From a candidate division LCP-89 bacterium (GTDB taxonomy: Bacteria; Electryoneota; B3-LCP): a stretch of DNA of 9,343 bases. The stretch lies in assembly GCA_025774735.1 (NCBI GenBank), contig JALGZU010000088.1:1-9343 (forward strand), given 5' to 3'. How positions within the stretch are numbered: the first letter of the stretch is position 1; each line of letters starts with the position of its first letter. Positions 1 through 7,600 of this stretch are shown here, one piece after another. The notes beneath the pieces were generated by a model. That model searched no databases. It was not told the DNA's origin and saw only the letters and a list, made by a program, of their open reading frames with translations. The position numbers and the translations under genes were made by a program.

Positions 1-1
1 C

Positions 2-538
2 CTGTTATCTAAAATCCACGCGGATCAGCTCTCCTGTACTGGCGGCGCCGAACTCGCCGCCGAGCTGGGAGCCGCCTCAGCGGAACACCTGGATTACATT
101 TCCGACGACGGGATCCAAAAAATGGTTACAGCGGGAGTGAACTTCACCCTGCTGCCCGGGGCCGTGATCTTCCTTGGCCTGACGCGCTATCCCCCGGCAC
201 GCCGCATCCTCGAGATGGGCGGAACCATCGCCCTGGCGACCGATTTTAACCCGGGCAGCTCCGCCACTCAAAATTTGACTTTGATGATGACTTTAGCGTG
301 CGTTTTCTGCCGCCTGACCGTCCGGGAAGCCCTCTGGGCGGCCACCCGGGGTGGGGCGAATGCGCTAAAACTGGAAGACCGGGTCGGTTCCCTGAATCCC
401 GGATGCCGGGCGGATCTGATCGTGTGGGACTGTGATGATGAGAGGCTGATTCCTTACTACTTTGGTATGAACCTCGTCGCGGACGTTTTCAAGGCGGGCG
501 TTAAGGTGGTGGAACGCGGGATCCTTTTTTCCTCCTGA
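2..538 (+). CDS. hutI: Imidazolonepropionase, C-terminal part (5' end outside window)
   Basis: Zinc hydrolase of the amidohydrolase superfamily that opens imidazolone-5-propionate to N-formimino-L-glutamate, the third step of histidine degradation in the cytoplasm. The reading frame is open from the left edge and gives 178 residues. Visible family motifs are KIHADQLS (fragment residues 4-11), SAEHLDY (26-32), LLPGA, ATDFNPGSS and a C-terminal GSLNPGCRADLIVWD. His6, His29 and Asp81 of the fragment keep the spacing (23 and 75 residues) of His249, His272 and Asp324 in the Bacillus subtilis enzyme; His249 and Asp324 are metal ligands there. Gln9 stands where B. subtilis has Glu252, a variant I recall as common in proteobacterial HutI (HAEQLS/HADQLS), so I do not read it as a defect. 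About 240 N-terminal residues, with the first two zinc ligands, are missing only because of the window edge. Other hut genes probably lie upstream (inference). Confidence 0.95.
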   Translation: MLSKIHADQLSCTGGAELAAELGAASAEHLDYISDDGIQKMVTAGVNFTLLPGAVIFLGLTRYPPARRILEMGGTIALATDFNPGSSATQNLTLMMTLACVFCRLTVREALWAATRGGANALKLEDRVGSLNPGCRADLIVWDCDDERLIPYYFGMNLVADVFKAGVKVVERGILFSS

Positions 539-581
539 ACGACGAGGGTAAGCAACGAGAAACCAATAAGTTGATTAGACC

Positions 582-2171
582 TTGAACATCAAAGAAATCG
601 AAAAGCTCTGCGGACGGCAGTACAGGCGCGGAAAATTCACCCTGGACCTGCTTAAAATCTTCGCCGGGGAGGTTCTGGACAAGGTTCGCTGGGATGGCGA
701 CGGCTCCCTGCTGTTGATTTCCGCCCTGCGATCTGACTTCGCCGATCTCACTCCCGAAGTCGCCGCGCAGGGGATTTCGGCCGGGAAACCGGTCGCCCTG
801 CTCCGCTACTCCGACAAGATCATTCCGCTGGAATTCGAGGGGGTTAACGGTCTGGTTCTGGCTGTCGCTGATGGGCGCCGTTCCGCCCTCCTCTACGCAG
901 AACCTCAAGAAAGCTTGCCCGCAAGACCTCAATCAGCGCATCAACTCGTTTTCAATACGCTTTTCACTGTCCATCCTGCTGCGGTGGCGGGAGTTGTGGA
1001 AGCGTTCGTCTCGAAAGTTTCCAACGCCAACAGGAAGAAGGCCTTGCTCAAGGCTCTGCCCGGCATTATCCCCGCCAAGGCTCGCTATAAGGATTGGCAA
1101 TTCTTCGGATTCAATGTGGTGCGCGAGACGGACCAGCAGCTGCGCACTTTCCAAAAGAAGCTCACCTGGACAGAGTTTGGCTACGACCTGGAGAATAAAC
1201 TCGGAGATTTCCTTCCCCCGGATGACACCCTGCGGGTCTTCAGTGAATTTCTGAAGCAGCGGCTTCTCTATGACTATTTCGAGATTTCAATCCTCCCCGG
1301 GGCGTTCGCCAATGATGATGAGGCGCTCAGTATGGTGGACAACGCTACCGGTCTGGGGGGTAAACTGCTCTCCATCATCCTGAAGGACCGGTTTCAGCGC
1401 AGTTTCCCGCGCCGCCGGCATCCCGTGGTAGTGAATTCCGAAAATTGCGGTTCATTGATCGACAATCCCGATCTGCTGCGGGTTATGGAACTGAAGAAAG
1501 GGCTGCTGGTGCCGTTGCTGCATGGGGACCGCGCCTGCGGTGTGCTGAAACTGTTCTTCCAGCGCGATCTGGCGACAAGCGCAGATCTAAAGAAATGGCT
1601 GGTCACCGCCGGCTCCACGCTCATGCGGGCTCTGTTCAGAACCTACCGCTATCAGGCCGCGCAGAAGATGGCCACCATCGACGGTCTCACCGGTCTGCAC
1701 AACCACCGCTACTTCATGGAACAGATGCAGAAGGAATTTTCCCGGGCGCGCCGCTACCGTAACTGGCTCTCCATGATCATCATCGATATCGATCATTTCA
1801 AGGAATACAACGATCTGAACGGCCATCTGGCCGGCGACCGCGTTCTGAAGCGGGTTGCCCGCACCATCAAGCGATCCGTTCGCGAGATCGATCTGGTGGC
1901 CCGCTGGGGGGGTGAGGAGTTCGCTTTGCTGCTACCGGAGATCAATCTGGAGAACGGCATGGTGGTCGCCGAAAAAATTCGCAAAGAGGTTGAAGCGCAG
2001 AACTATAAGAATCAGCGGCTCCAGCCCGAGGGCAACCTGACTATTTCTCTGGGAGTCGCCGTCAATTCTTCGGAACTGAAGAGTTACCGGGATCTCTTCA
2101 AGCACGCTGACCTGGCTCTTTACCAGGCCAAACACCAGGGCAGAAACCGCTGCGTACCCGCAAATGCTTAG
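582..2171 (+). CDS. GAF-GGDEF diguanylate cyclase
   Basis: Predicted cytoplasmic enzyme condensing two GTP into the second messenger c-di-GMP; 529 residues. The last ~165 residues are a complete GGDEF domain: DGLTGLHNHRYF from residue 367, the metal-binding DIDHF at 402-406 followed by FKEYND, the active-site GGEEF at 443-447, and a C-terminal LALYQAKHQGRN. REID at 434-437 matches the RxxD inhibitory site five residues before the active site, so product inhibition is likely. Residues ~214-352 have the pattern of a GAF sensor domain, ligand unknown. Residues 1-200 match no domain I recognise, and no membrane segment or signal peptide is visible. The start must be at or after position 579 because an in-frame TAG lies at 576-578; the TTG at 582 is the only start codon close by, with no clear ribosome binding site. 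It lies 43 bases after hutI and is separated from glgA by an AT-rich gap, so it may be its own unit or read through from hutI. Confidence 0.9.
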   Translation: MNIKEIEKLCGRQYRRGKFTLDLLKIFAGEVLDKVRWDGDGSLLLISALRSDFADLTPEVAAQGISAGKPVALLRYSDKIIPLEFEGVNGLVLAVADGRRSALLYAEPQESLPARPQSAHQLVFNTLFTVHPAAVAGVVEAFVSKVSNANRKKALLKALPGIIPAKARYKDWQFFGFNVVRETDQQLRTFQKKLTWTEFGYDLENKLGDFLPPDDTLRVFSEFLKQRLLYDYFEISILPGAFANDDEALSMVDNATGLGGKLLSIILKDRFQRSFPRRRHPVVVNSENCGSLIDNPDLLRVMELKKGLLVPLLHGDRACGVLKLFFQRDLATSADLKKWLVTAGSTLMRALFRTYRYQAAQKMATIDGLTGLHNHRYFMEQMQKEFSRARRYRNWLSMIIIDIDHFKEYNDLNGHLAGDRVLKRVARTIKRSVREIDLVARWGGEEFALLLPEINLENGMVVAEKIRKEVEAQNYKNQRLQPEGNLTISLGVAVNSSELKSYRDLFKHADLALYQAKHQGRNRCVPANA

Positions 2172-2178
2172 TTTTTTC

Positions 2179-2207
2179 TTGGATTAATTTAAAAATTTTC
2201 ATATATT
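2179..2207 (+). promoter_or_regulatory. Candidate sigma70-like promoter upstream of glgA
   Basis: TTGGAT at 2179-2184 (weak -35, TTG conserved) and TATATT at 2202-2207 (good -10, 5 of 6) are separated by 17 bases. They lie in the only AT-rich stretch of the window, directly after the cyclase gene stop and ahead of glgA. A transcript would start near 2214 and have a leader of about 50 bases. The spacer holds an inverted repeat, AATTT (2186-2190) with AAATT (2193-2197), and TTAAT/ATTAA at 2184-2188 and 2205-2209. These could be operator half-sites or simply an effect of AT-richness. If real, this promoter would drive glgA and the three overlapping envelope genes. Confidence 0.4.
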
Positions 2208-2262
2208 AACCTCCTGAAAAAAGTCCTCACACCGGGTGCGTTCAAACCAGACATTACACTAC

Positions 2263-3747
2263 ATGCCGAAGAAGAAATTGAAGATTTTATACGCGTCGAG
2301 CGAGGTCGTCCCTTTTGCCAAGACAGGGGGGCTTGCCGACGTCGCCAGCGCCCTACCGAAGCAACTCAAGCAACTGGGACATGACATCCGTGTCGTCATG
2401 CCCAAATACGCCACCATCCCCGAGGCCAAATTCAAACTGCGCGAGGTGATCCGGCTCAGGAATATCGAAGTGCCGCTGGGTGGAGAAATCCACAGCGTCA
2501 GCATCAAGTCCGCCTTTATACCGGATTCGAAAGTGCAGGTCTACTTCGTCGAACAACCTGATTTCTACGACCGCAAAGAGCTCTACGTCGATCCGGATAC
2601 CGGGAAAGACTACTCCGACAACGACGCCAGGTTCTTTCTCTTCTCACGAGCCGTGCTGGAAATAGCCCGGACACTCGCCTGGCCGCCGGATATTATCCAC
2701 TGCAATGACTGGCAGACGGCGGCGGTTCCGCTCTACCTGAAGACGGTTTACGCCGACGATCCCTTCTTTGCAGGGACGAAGACCATCCTTTCGCTGCACA
2801 ACGTTGGCTATCAGGGCAACTTCCCATCCAGTGCAGTGGAGGTGGGGGGGGTGCCGCCGGAGCTCTTCTACCCTGTGTCTCCCATTGAGTTTCACGGGTC
2901 CTTTAGCTTCATGAAGACCGGGATCAAGTACGCTGACATCGTCACCACGGTCAGCAAAACCTACGCCGGGGAGATCCAATCCGATCCCGAGTTTGGATTC
3001 GGCATGGAGGGTGTGCTCCATGACCGCAGCGAGGATCTTCACGGTATCCTCAACGGCATCGACGATACCATCTGGAACCCGGAAGTCGATCAGCTGATCG
3101 CCCGGAACTTCACGAAGAAGAACCTGGACGGAAAAGAGATGAACAAGCAGGCGCTGCTGGAAGCGTTCGGCCTGCAGTACGACCCTTCCGTCCCCGTCAT
3201 CGGCATCATCTCGCGCCTCGCCGATCAGAAGGGCTTCGACTTGATCGCCCAGGTGCTGGACAAAATCGCCGCGCTGAAGGTGCAGATCGTTATTCTGGGC
3301 ACCGGAGATCAGAAGTACCACGACCTCTTCACTGATGCCGTCGAACGCTACCCCGACACGTTCTCCGTCCAGTTGGTTTTCAACAACCAGATCGCCCATC
3401 AGATTGAGGCTGGGAGCGACTTCTTCCTGATGCCCTCCCGCTATGAACCCTGCGGTTTGAACCAGATGTACAGTTTCATGTACGGCACCGTTCCCATCGT
3501 CCGGGCGACCGGTGGATTGGCGGATACCGTGTTGGACGTCGGTAAAAATCCCGATGGGGGGACCGGTTTCTCCTTCGAAAAGTACGATGCGGGTGAGATG
3601 TTCTCAACGATCGAGAGAGCGCTCGACTATTACCAGGATCGTACCCTCTGGCAAAAGCTGCAGGTTCGAGGAATGAGTCAGGATTTTACCTGGCTTAAAT
3701 CGGCCAAAAGATACGTTGAAATCTACGAATTGGCTCTCAAGAAATAG
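2263..3747 (+). CDS. glgA: Glycogen synthase (ADP-glucose type, GT5)
   Basis: Transfers glucose from ADP-glucose to the non-reducing end of a growing alpha-1,4-glucan in the cytoplasm. The 494 residues from ATG 2263 are close to the usual family size (E. coli GlgA 477). Two Rossmann lobes of a GT-B fold are present. Visible signatures are the N-terminal KTGGLADV loop with Lys20 (E. coli Lys15), HNVGYQG with His179 (E. coli His161), ISRLADQKG with Arg318 and Lys323 (E. coli Arg300/Lys305), and SRYEPCGLNQMY with Glu395 and Cys397 (E. coli Glu377/Cys379). The catalytic set is therefore intact. A GTG at 2236 would add nine residues, but family members begin right before KILYASSEV, so ATG 2263 is preferred; neither has a strong ribosome binding site. 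No glgB, glgC or glgP is adjacent. Its 3' end overlaps the next gene, which ties it to envelope genes rather than to a glycogen operon. Confidence 0.95.
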   Translation: MPKKKLKILYASSEVVPFAKTGGLADVASALPKQLKQLGHDIRVVMPKYATIPEAKFKLREVIRLRNIEVPLGGEIHSVSIKSAFIPDSKVQVYFVEQPDFYDRKELYVDPDTGKDYSDNDARFFLFSRAVLEIARTLAWPPDIIHCNDWQTAAVPLYLKTVYADDPFFAGTKTILSLHNVGYQGNFPSSAVEVGGVPPELFYPVSPIEFHGSFSFMKTGIKYADIVTTVSKTYAGEIQSDPEFGFGMEGVLHDRSEDLHGILNGIDDTIWNPEVDQLIARNFTKKNLDGKEMNKQALLEAFGLQYDPSVPVIGIISRLADQKGFDLIAQVLDKIAALKVQIVILGTGDQKYHDLFTDAVERYPDTFSVQLVFNNQIAHQIEAGSDFFLMPSRYEPCGLNQMYSFMYGTVPIVRATGGLADTVLDVGKNPDGGTGFSFEKYDAGEMFSTIERALDYYQDRTLWQKLQVRGMSQDFTWLKSAKRYVEIYELALKK

Positions 3748-4678
3748 ACGCTCTCCACGAGACCAGGTTTGCCTGCGAAGCGTCCCGGGCTTCCTTCTAA
3801 TCGCAGCAGGATTGCTGACGCTGTCTTTCGAAGGCGCCGCCTGCTTCGATCTTCAAAAATCCTCCCAGTTGACTCCCCCCTTCGATGGCTTCTATCCCCA
3901 GACTCCGGTTGCACTGGCCGTAAGTCCCGCCAACTCCATCTACCTGCTGGATGCCAGGCTGGCGGTGGTAGTGGAACTGTCACCGGAAGGCCGCGTGCCA
4001 CTCCAATACGGTGGTCCCGGTTTGGGCAGCGACCAATTCTCCGATCCGGCCGATCTCTGCGCTGTCGGTGGTCTCGATATCTTCGTAGCAGACCGCGGCA
4101 ACGACCGTATCGTGCGCCTGGATCGGCGCCTGAATTACCTGGCTGAATTCCGGTCTCTTTCGGGAACGCAGAGTGATTTGACCTTCGAAAATCCCCAATC
4201 CGTCCTCCTGGGTCCACGCGGGGATCTCTTCATCGCAGACGGTGGAAACGACCGCATCCTGAAAATCGATCCAACCGGACGACCAGTCTTTTCGTTCGGT
4301 TATTACGGCGACGCCGCAGGATCCCTCCTGGCGCCCCGACGCATCGAAAAAGATCCCAAAGAGGGTCTCTGGGTGCTCGACCAGCGCGGGCAGGTCGTAC
4401 ATTATGATGAGTTCGGCGGCTATTTAGGCGAGTTGACCGCTGAACACTCTGGGAACCCGATGGGCCTGGCGGTCTCTGAACGCCTCATCTGTGTCTGTTC
4501 CGATTCATTGCTGTGGGTTTACGATCGCGCCCCGAGGCAGATCGAGACCTTCTCGGTGGAAAGCCTGAGCCTTTCCGGCCAGGTAACGCTGGTGGACCTT
4601 GCTTTTCGCAAAGAGCGGCTCTGGATCCTCGATTCGAGCGGGACGATTCACCGTTTTCAACTGCACAGTGATCGATGA
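3716..4678 (+). CDS. Exported NHL-repeat beta-propeller protein
   Basis: Predicted periplasmic or outer-membrane-anchored six-bladed propeller, 320 residues, molecular function unknown. NHL-type blades can be followed at about residues 65-98, 111-145, 160-195, 207-237, 248-280 and 290-317. Two are classic: ADRGNDRIVRLD (125-136) and ADGGNDRILKID (174-185). A hydrophobic stretch, GFLLIAAGLLTLSF (25-38), followed by EGAAC-FD at 39-45 is an export signal. The Cys after GAA hints at lipidation, but the -3 residue is Gly rather than Leu, so a lipobox is doubtful. The start is uncertain. TTG 3716 gives a 32-base overlap with glgA and a long basic N-region; CTG 3773, preceded by an AGG, would give a compact signal peptide starting at LRSVPGFLL. 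No ATG or GTG is available before the signal. The stop overlaps the next start by four bases. Such propellers usually mediate protein-protein contacts; see the assembly-module finding. Confidence 0.82.
   Translation: MKSTNWLSRNRRSPRDQVCLRSVPGFLLIAAGLLTLSFEGAACFDLQKSSQLTPPFDGFYPQTPVALAVSPANSIYLLDARLAVVVELSPEGRVPLQYGGPGLGSDQFSDPADLCAVGGLDIFVADRGNDRIVRLDRRLNYLAEFRSLSGTQSDLTFENPQSVLLGPRGDLFIADGGNDRILKIDPTGRPVFSFGYYGDAAGSLLAPRRIEKDPKEGLWVLDQRGQVVHYDEFGGYLGELTAEHSGNPMGLAVSERLICVCSDSLLWVYDRAPRQIETFSVESLSLSGQVTLVDLAFRKERLWILDSSGTIHRFQLHSDR
4675..4678 (+). other. ATGA start-stop overlap (translational coupling)
   Basis: The TGA stop of the NHL-propeller gene (4676-4678) overlaps the ATG of the large barrel gene (4675-4677). 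No good ribosome binding site lies just upstream (only a weak AGTG), so re-initiation by ribosomes finishing the propeller gene is the likely way the barrel protein is started. That would link the amounts of the two products. Confidence 0.8.
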
Positions 4679-7600
4679 AATCCCCGCGCCAGGTTTGCAG
4701 GACGTGCTTTCTCATCCTCTTCCTCGCCGCATCCCTTTGCCACGCTCAGTCCCGATTCGACCTCTACAGCCGCCAGACCGCGCTGATCGGTACCGGACTC
4801 GATCAGGCTCTCCACCTGCCCGATTCGCTCTTGATCGAGGGGAGCGAAACCATCGCAATTCGAGATTCCCTCCTGATCCGTGACCAGGATTACAGACTCG
4901 ACTACGTGCGCGGCATCATACGTTTCTCGGAAGTGCTCTCCGTGACCGATACGGTCGAGTTGACGTACAGCGTCTTCCCCTTCAATCTGCGCCTCAATTA
5001 CTTCGATCCCATCGTCACACTGCGCCCCGAAGAAGCCGTCGACCTGGACACGCTGCCCCGGGTCGTGATGCCCTCGGAGGCGGAGATCATGGATATCGGT
5101 TCCCTGCGCAAAAGCGGTACCCTGGTCAGAGGCATCACCATCGGCTCGGACCGGGATCTCTCTGTAGAATCGGGCCTGAATCTGCAGGTGGAAGGCCGCT
5201 TGGGTACGGACGTGGACGTACTGGCGCTGCTCTCCGACGAGAACACTCCCATTCAGCCCGAAGGCAATACGGCCACCCTGCAGGAGATCGACAAGGTTCT
5301 GATCGAAGTTCAGAGCACGCACTTTGGTGCGACCCTGGGGGATTACGAACTGCAGTTCGACGGCCCCCGCTTCGGCCAATATGACCGCAAGCTGCAAGGT
5401 GGGAGACTGGTCGGACGCACCCTCGATCACCGTCTGACCCTGTCGGGCGCGGTGTCGAAGGGGCAGTACCACAGCAATTTTTTCTACGGCGAGGAGGGCA
5501 ACCAGGGGCCCTATTCCTTGACCGACAAGGAGGGGCGTAAAGGCTTCCTGGTATTGGCGGGAACCGAGCGTGTCTGGCTGGACGGGGTGCTCTTGCAACG
5601 AGGCGAAAACAACGATTATACCATTGAATACGGTCTCGGAGAGATTACCTTTACTCCCCGCCGTTTGATCACGTCGGATGCCCGCATTACGGTCGATTTT
5701 CAGTATTCCGCCGAAGCCTACGGGCGCGATATCTACGCCGCCCAGGGGGAAAGCCGCTTCTTCGACGACCGCGTCGGTCTGCGCACCACGCTGATTTCCG
5801 AATCGGACGCACGCAACAACCCGCTCTCGTTCGTGATGTCGGATGAGAACCGGGCCGTGCTGGCCGCCGCCGGAGATGATCCCACGGAAGCCGAAGTCCT
5901 GCAGGTGGATACGGTCGAAATCGGCGAAGGGTATTACGTTTTCGACGAGGTCAGCGCGAACGGATTGACCGATTCCGGCTACGTATACGTAGGGCTGGAT
6001 TCGACCGGATACCTGAATGTGGTGTTCAGCTATGTTGGCCAGGACAGCGGCGACTACGACCGCATCGCCGACTCGACGGGGATCTACTTCAAATGGGTCG
6101 GGCCAACCAGCGGGGATTATAATCCTGTTTACCGCTTACCTCTGCCGGAGAGCAGGCGCTTGGCCGACCTGGAGGTTTGGGCGAATCCGTTGCCGACTCT
6201 GCAGTTTAAAGTTGAGGGAGCCCTGTCCGGCCTGGACCGCAACACCCTCTCGGAGTTGAACGACGGCGACAACGCCGGTTCCGCCTGGACTGCTGAAGGC
6301 CACTGGCAATCGTCGCAGGTCAAAGCTCCGGGGGATTTCTCGATTGTGGATTTAGATGCGCAGGTGCGCCGCATCGACGACCGGTTCGCGCCCATAGACC
6401 GCTTCCAGCAGGTGGAATACTCCCGGCAGTGGGATTTGGATGAAGCCGCATCTGATGAAGAGACCGTGGGAGAAGCTGCGCTGACGCTTCGCCCCCTCAA
6501 GCCGTGGATATCGAAGGTCGAGTACGGCCTGCTCAACAAGGAGGGGGAAGGTTTTCGCAGCGAGCGCTGGCGGGGCGAGACCAAGCTGTCCGGGCCGGGG
6601 CTGCCGCTCTTCAGCGCCGAGGCGGACTGGATCCGGAGCCGGTCGGAGACGGCCGGTCGGGACGGATACTGGACCCGGGGGAAGTCGCGAATACAGCACA
6701 CTTTCTGGAGGTTTACTCCAAATCTGCAACTCGAAAGAGAGCACAAACGCGACGATTATACCGATTCTCGCGACGGTTTCGCGTACCTCGATTACTCCGC
6801 CGGGCTGACCTACGCCGCAGGCCCTCTCAGGTTGGGCACCATCCAGGGGTGGTGGGATGAAGAGAGATACCAGGAGAGCAGCCTGGAGGCTTTCAGTACT
6901 GCCCGTACGGGCCAGTATGAAGCCTCGTTGAGCAACTGGCACAACCTCACGGTTGACGCGCTCATGACGCACCGTATCAAGCAGTACCAGGAGGCCGATT
7001 CCTCGGATACCCGCACCGACCTGCTGGAAATGAACCTGGGCTGGACTCCCTACCACCGCAGCGTGGACCTGGGGGTACACTACCGCATCAACAATACCCG
7101 GGTCTCCACAATCGTTCTGAACTACATTGAAGTCGATCCCGGACAGGGGACCTACTCATTTGATGAAGTCGACAGCGTTTACTACGAAGATCCCTATGGC
7201 AATTACATTCAAGTTGCGCAATCTACAGGCGATTTTCAGCCCGTTGTGGAGCTGGAAGGATCGATGTCGCTGGATCTGGATCCGCACCGCCTGCCCAAGG
7301 CTCAGCAGGAGAGTCTGCCGTCACCCTGGCGTTACCTCTCATCGCAGACGCTGCTGAACTTCAGCGAGAAGACCAAGGAGGAGGACACCGGGGCGCTCTA
7401 CCTGCTCGATTTCTCCAAGTTCCAGGGGGATTCGACGCTGCAGGGCAGCCTGCTGATGCGCGAGGATCTCTACCTCTTCCGGCACCGCAGGGATCTATCC
7501 TTCCGGCTGCGCGGCGAAATCTCCCAATCGCTGTCAAACCTCTACCTGTCCGGAGGCCAGGAGACCCGCCGTCGGCTGCTTTCTTTCCGGGTGCGGCGTT

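Noticed and set aside
11..42. Glu-to-Gln change at the HutI active-site position (HADQ instead of HADE)
   Set aside because: Gln at this place is, as far as I recall, normal in proteobacterial HutI, and the His/His/Asp spacing is intact, so loss of function is not supported.
2150..2178. Possible terminator after the cyclase gene (T6 run at 2172-2177)
   Set aside because: The only nearby stem is four base pairs (TGCG/CGCA) and is separated from the T run, too weak for an intrinsic terminator.
524..2218. Shared 9-mer CCTCCTGAA at 530-538 and 2210-2218
   Set aside because: One copy is the coding end of hutI and the other is intergenic; a match this short is expected by chance and has no further flanking similarity.
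2644..3399. 251-codon open frame on the - strand inside glgA
   Set aside because: It lies fully antisense to a gene with intact catalytic motifs and its translation shows no recognisable domain. It is a by-product of GC-rich codon use.
4657..5598. 313-codon open frame on the - strand within the barrel gene
   Set aside because: It is antisense to a well-patterned exported protein, with no ribosome binding site or domain signal. It is treated as a shadow.
6352..7080. 242-codon open frame on the - strand within the barrel gene
   Set aside because: Low-complexity, Ala/Val/Arg-rich translation with no motif, opposite a continuous beta-strand pattern on the + strand.
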